The position numbers were made by a program, and so were the translations under genes. Below, one piece after another: positions 30,126 to 31,788 of a stretch of 31,788 bases of DNA. The notes under the pieces are model-generated. The model worked only from the letters and a program-made list of their open reading frames with translations, did no database searches and was not told the origin of the DNA. How positions within the stretch are numbered: the first letter of the stretch is position 1; the number at the start of each line of letters is the position of its first letter. The DNA lies in NCBI RefSeq assembly GCF_937890665.1, contig NZ_CALADU010000249.1:1-31788 (forward strand), in the 5' to 3' direction. Source of the DNA: an uncultured Subdoligranulum sp. (GTDB lineage Bacteria; Bacillota_A; Clostridia; Oscillospirales; Ruminococcaceae).

Positions 30126-31508
30126 TTATTGGTTTTGCAGAGTTTTCTTCACCAGCTCGATCTGGTGCAGCACGCTGGCCTTGGTGGGGCCGCCGTAGCT
30201 GGTACGGCCTTCGCAGCAGGTGGTCAGGTCGATGGCCTGATAGACGTCCTCCTCAAAGAGATCGCTGTACTGCTTGAACTCGTCGAGGGTCAATTCTTCC
30301 AGCGTCTTGTCGGCGGCGATGCAGGCCGCCACCATAGTACCGGTGCATTTGTAGGCATCCCGGAACGGCATGCCCTTCTTGGTCAGGTAGTCGGCGCAGT
30401 CGGTGGCGTTGATAAAGCCCTTGGCCGCCGCCCGGCGCATGTTGGCGGGCAGCGGGGTCATGGTGGCCAGCATGGGGGTAACGGTGCGCAGGCAGAGTTC
30501 CAGCGTGTCCACCGCGTCGAAGATGGCCTCTTTGTCCTCCTGCATGTCCTTGTCGTAGGCCAGCGGGATGCCCTTCATCATGACCAGCAGGGTGTTCAGG
30601 TCACCGTAAACGCGGCCCGTCTTGCCCCGGATCAGCTCGGTGACATCGGGGTTTTTCTTCTGGGGCATGATGGAGGAACCGGTGGTAAAGGCGTCGTCCA
30701 ATTCGATGAACTTGAACTCCCAGCTGCACCAGAGGATGATCTCCTCGGACAGGCGGGAGAGGTGCATCATGCAGGTGGCCAGCGCCGCACAAAGCTCGAT
30801 GCAGAAGTCCCGGTCAGACACGCCGTCGATGGAGTTGGCGCAGGGGGCGTCAAAGCCCAGTTCCTTGGCGGTATAGAACCGGTCCAGCGGATAGGTGGTG
30901 CCCGCCAATGCGCCGGAGCCCAGCGGGCATTCGGCATTCATCCGGCCCACGGCATCCTGCATCCGGCCCAGATCCCGCAGCAGCATCCACGCATAGGCCA
31001 TGAGCTGGTGGCCGAAGGTCACCGGCTGGGCCCGCTGCAGATGGGTGTAGCCCGGCATGACATAGTCGGCGCTTTTTTCGGCCTGCGTGCAGAGGGTCTC
31101 GATCAATTCCCGCAGTTGGCCTTGCAGGTGGGTGGCCGCCACCCGCAGGTTGAGCCGCAGGTCCAGCGCCACCTGATCATTGCGGCTGCGGCCGGTATGC
31201 AGCCGCTTGCCCGCATCCCCTACCCGGGCGGTGAGGGTCTGCTCCACGAAGGTGTGGACATCCTCGGCGGCGGGGTCAATTTCCAGCGCACCGCTGTGCA
31301 GATCTTCCAAAATGCTATGCAGACCTTTGTGGATATCCTCCACATCCTTGGCCGAGATGATGCCCTGCCGCCCCAGCATGGCGGAGTGGATCAGACTGCC
31401 CTGAATGTCCTGCTCGATCATCCGTGCGTCAAACCGGATGGAAGAGTTGAAGTCATTGACGCGGCTATCCACCGCTTTGCTGGCGCGGCCCTGCCACAGT
31501 TGTGCCAT
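30126..31508 (-). CDS. argH: Argininosuccinate lyase
   Basis: The 460-residue fumarase/aspartase-superfamily enzyme splits argininosuccinate into arginine and fumarate. It has HTGRSRNDQVALD (about 104-116), GYTHLQRAQPVTFGH with catalytic His156, and the superfamily signature GSSIMPQKKNPD (277-288) with catalytic Ser279. The ATG at 31508 has AAGGAGGG 7 nt upstream; a longer frame reaching 31574 would run through the hairpin and is rejected. It follows argG by 87 nt containing a terminator-like hairpin and no space for a promoter after it. Confidence 0.95.
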   Translation of the reverse strand: MAQLWQGRASKAVDSRVNDFNSSIRFDARMIEQDIQGSLIHSAMLGRQGIISAKDVEDIHKGLHSILEDLHSGALEIDPAAEDVHTFVEQTLTARVGDAGKRLHTGRSRNDQVALDLRLNLRVAATHLQGQLRELIETLCTQAEKSADYVMPGYTHLQRAQPVTFGHQLMAYAWMLLRDLGRMQDAVGRMNAECPLGSGALAGTTYPLDRFYTAKELGFDAPCANSIDGVSDRDFCIELCAALATCMMHLSRLSEEIILWCSWEFKFIELDDAFTTGSSIMPQKKNPDVTELIRGKTGRVYGDLNTLLVMMKGIPLAYDKDMQEDKEAIFDAVDTLELCLRTVTPMLATMTPLPANMRRAAAKGFINATDCADYLTKKGMPFRDAYKCTGTMVAACIAADKTLEELTLDEFKQYSDLFEEDVYQAIDLTTCCEGRTSYGGPTKASVLHQIELVKKTLQNQ

Positions 31509-31535
31509 AAAGACCCTCCTTAGGGGTGTAATAAC

Positions 31536-31571
31536 AAAATCCGCCGTGGGCATACAGCCCACCCACGGCGG
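31536..31571 (-). terminator. Terminator-like hairpin between argG and argH
   Basis: A perfect 10-bp stem (31541-31550 with 31562-31571) with an 11-nt loop, followed on the minus strand by ATTTTGTTATT. Only about 28 nt remain before the argH ATG, including its ribosome binding site. It probably acts as a partial terminator or RNA-stabilising element inside the operon. Confidence 0.7.
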
Positions 31572-31595
31572 CACGGAATTTTGAAGAAAAACGGA

Positions 31596-31788
31596 TTACT
31601 CCTCGGTGGGCCAGTTCTTGGCCAGCTTGGCGCGCTCGGCGATGGGCAGGCCGAAGAGGTTGATGAACCCGTTGGCGTCGGCCTGATTGTAGTCCTCGTC
31701 CTCGCCGAAGGAGGCGGTCTGCTCGTCATACAGCGTGTAGGGGCTGGTGACGCCGGCGTTGATCATGTTGCCCTTGTAGAGCTTGAGG
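31596..31788 (-). CDS. argG: Argininosuccinate synthase, C-terminal 64 codons (partial)
   Basis: The visible end reads [23 protein letters not shown], then [24 protein letters not shown] and a short charged tail ending WPTEE. This is the conserved C-terminus of argininosuccinate synthase, which joins citrulline and aspartate using ATP. The stop is TAA at 31598-31596. The rest of the gene and the operon promoter lie beyond the window, so no arginine operator or leader control can be assessed. Confidence 0.9.
   Translation of the reverse strand, partial: LKLYKGNMINAGVTSPYTLYDEQTASFGEDEDYNQADANGFINLFGLPIAERAKLAKNWPTEE

Noticed and set aside
31509..31595. Arginine repressor box or T-box leader between argG and argH
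   Set aside because: Only the hairpin at 31541-31571 is visible. No TGAAT/ATTCA-type dyad or T-box core is seen, and the operon's true leader is outside the window.

Overview
The window is chromosomal DNA from a GC-rich gut-type Firmicute. The best fit is the Oscillospiraceae/Ruminococcaceae (Faecalibacterium, Subdoligranulum or Gemmiger-like). The grounds are strong AGGAGG ribosome binding sites, GC-rich coding with sharp T-tailed terminators, a Firmicutes-type arginine operon built around argJ, and heterodimeric ABC exporters. This placement is inference from gene content and style. I see no tRNA, rRNA, CRISPR array, transposase or phage gene.

Region 1 (1-10,284) looks like an accessory catabolic locus for a small organic or sugar acid. 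A hydantoinase/oxoprolinase-family ATPase-fold enzyme, a polytopic permease and a GntR/FCD regulator lie on the minus strand. Diverging from them are a second GntR regulator, a ketopantoate-reductase-like enzyme, a cyclase-family metallohydrolase, an SDR dehydrogenase, a YhcH/YiaL protein, an M28 metallopeptidase and a small membrane protein. The enzyme classes suggest import, ring or amide opening, and redox steps, but no substrate can be read from the sequence.

Region 2 (10,305-15,007) has a third GntR regulator divergent from a four-gene operon: a YiaK/DlgD-like 2,3-diketo-L-gulonate reductase, a second YiaL-family protein and two zinc alcohol dehydrogenases. It resembles L-gulonate, L-galactonate or diketogulonate catabolism without the kinase and decarboxylase of the classical phosphorylated route.

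Region 3 (15,008-18,955) holds L-ribulose-5-phosphate 4-epimerase (araD) behind a protein with a degenerate C39-like peptidase fold on the minus strand. On the plus strand are a membrane-anchored hypothetical protein, a 56-residue proline-rich peptide missed by simple length cut-offs, and a possible GNAT-fold protein.

Region 4 (18,954-24,920) has a LysR regulator divergent from a heterodimeric ABC exporter pair with a clear LysR-type dyad between them. It is followed by a minus-strand YghZ-type aldo/keto reductase and a striking symmetric triple-palindrome element.

Region 5 (24,920-31,788) is a minus-strand arginine operon, argG(partial)-argH-argC-argJ-argB-argD-argF. It encodes conversion of glutamate to acetylornithine by the acetyl-recycling route, then ornithine to citrulline and on to arginine. 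carAB is not in the window. The argC is the short uncommon form and ArgF has a non-canonical HPLP loop.

Across the window, promoters repeatedly use a TTGCAA-like -35 box with exactly 17 bp to the -10 box. Three junctions carry a terminator hairpin immediately before the next gene's ribosome binding site, with no room for a new promoter.
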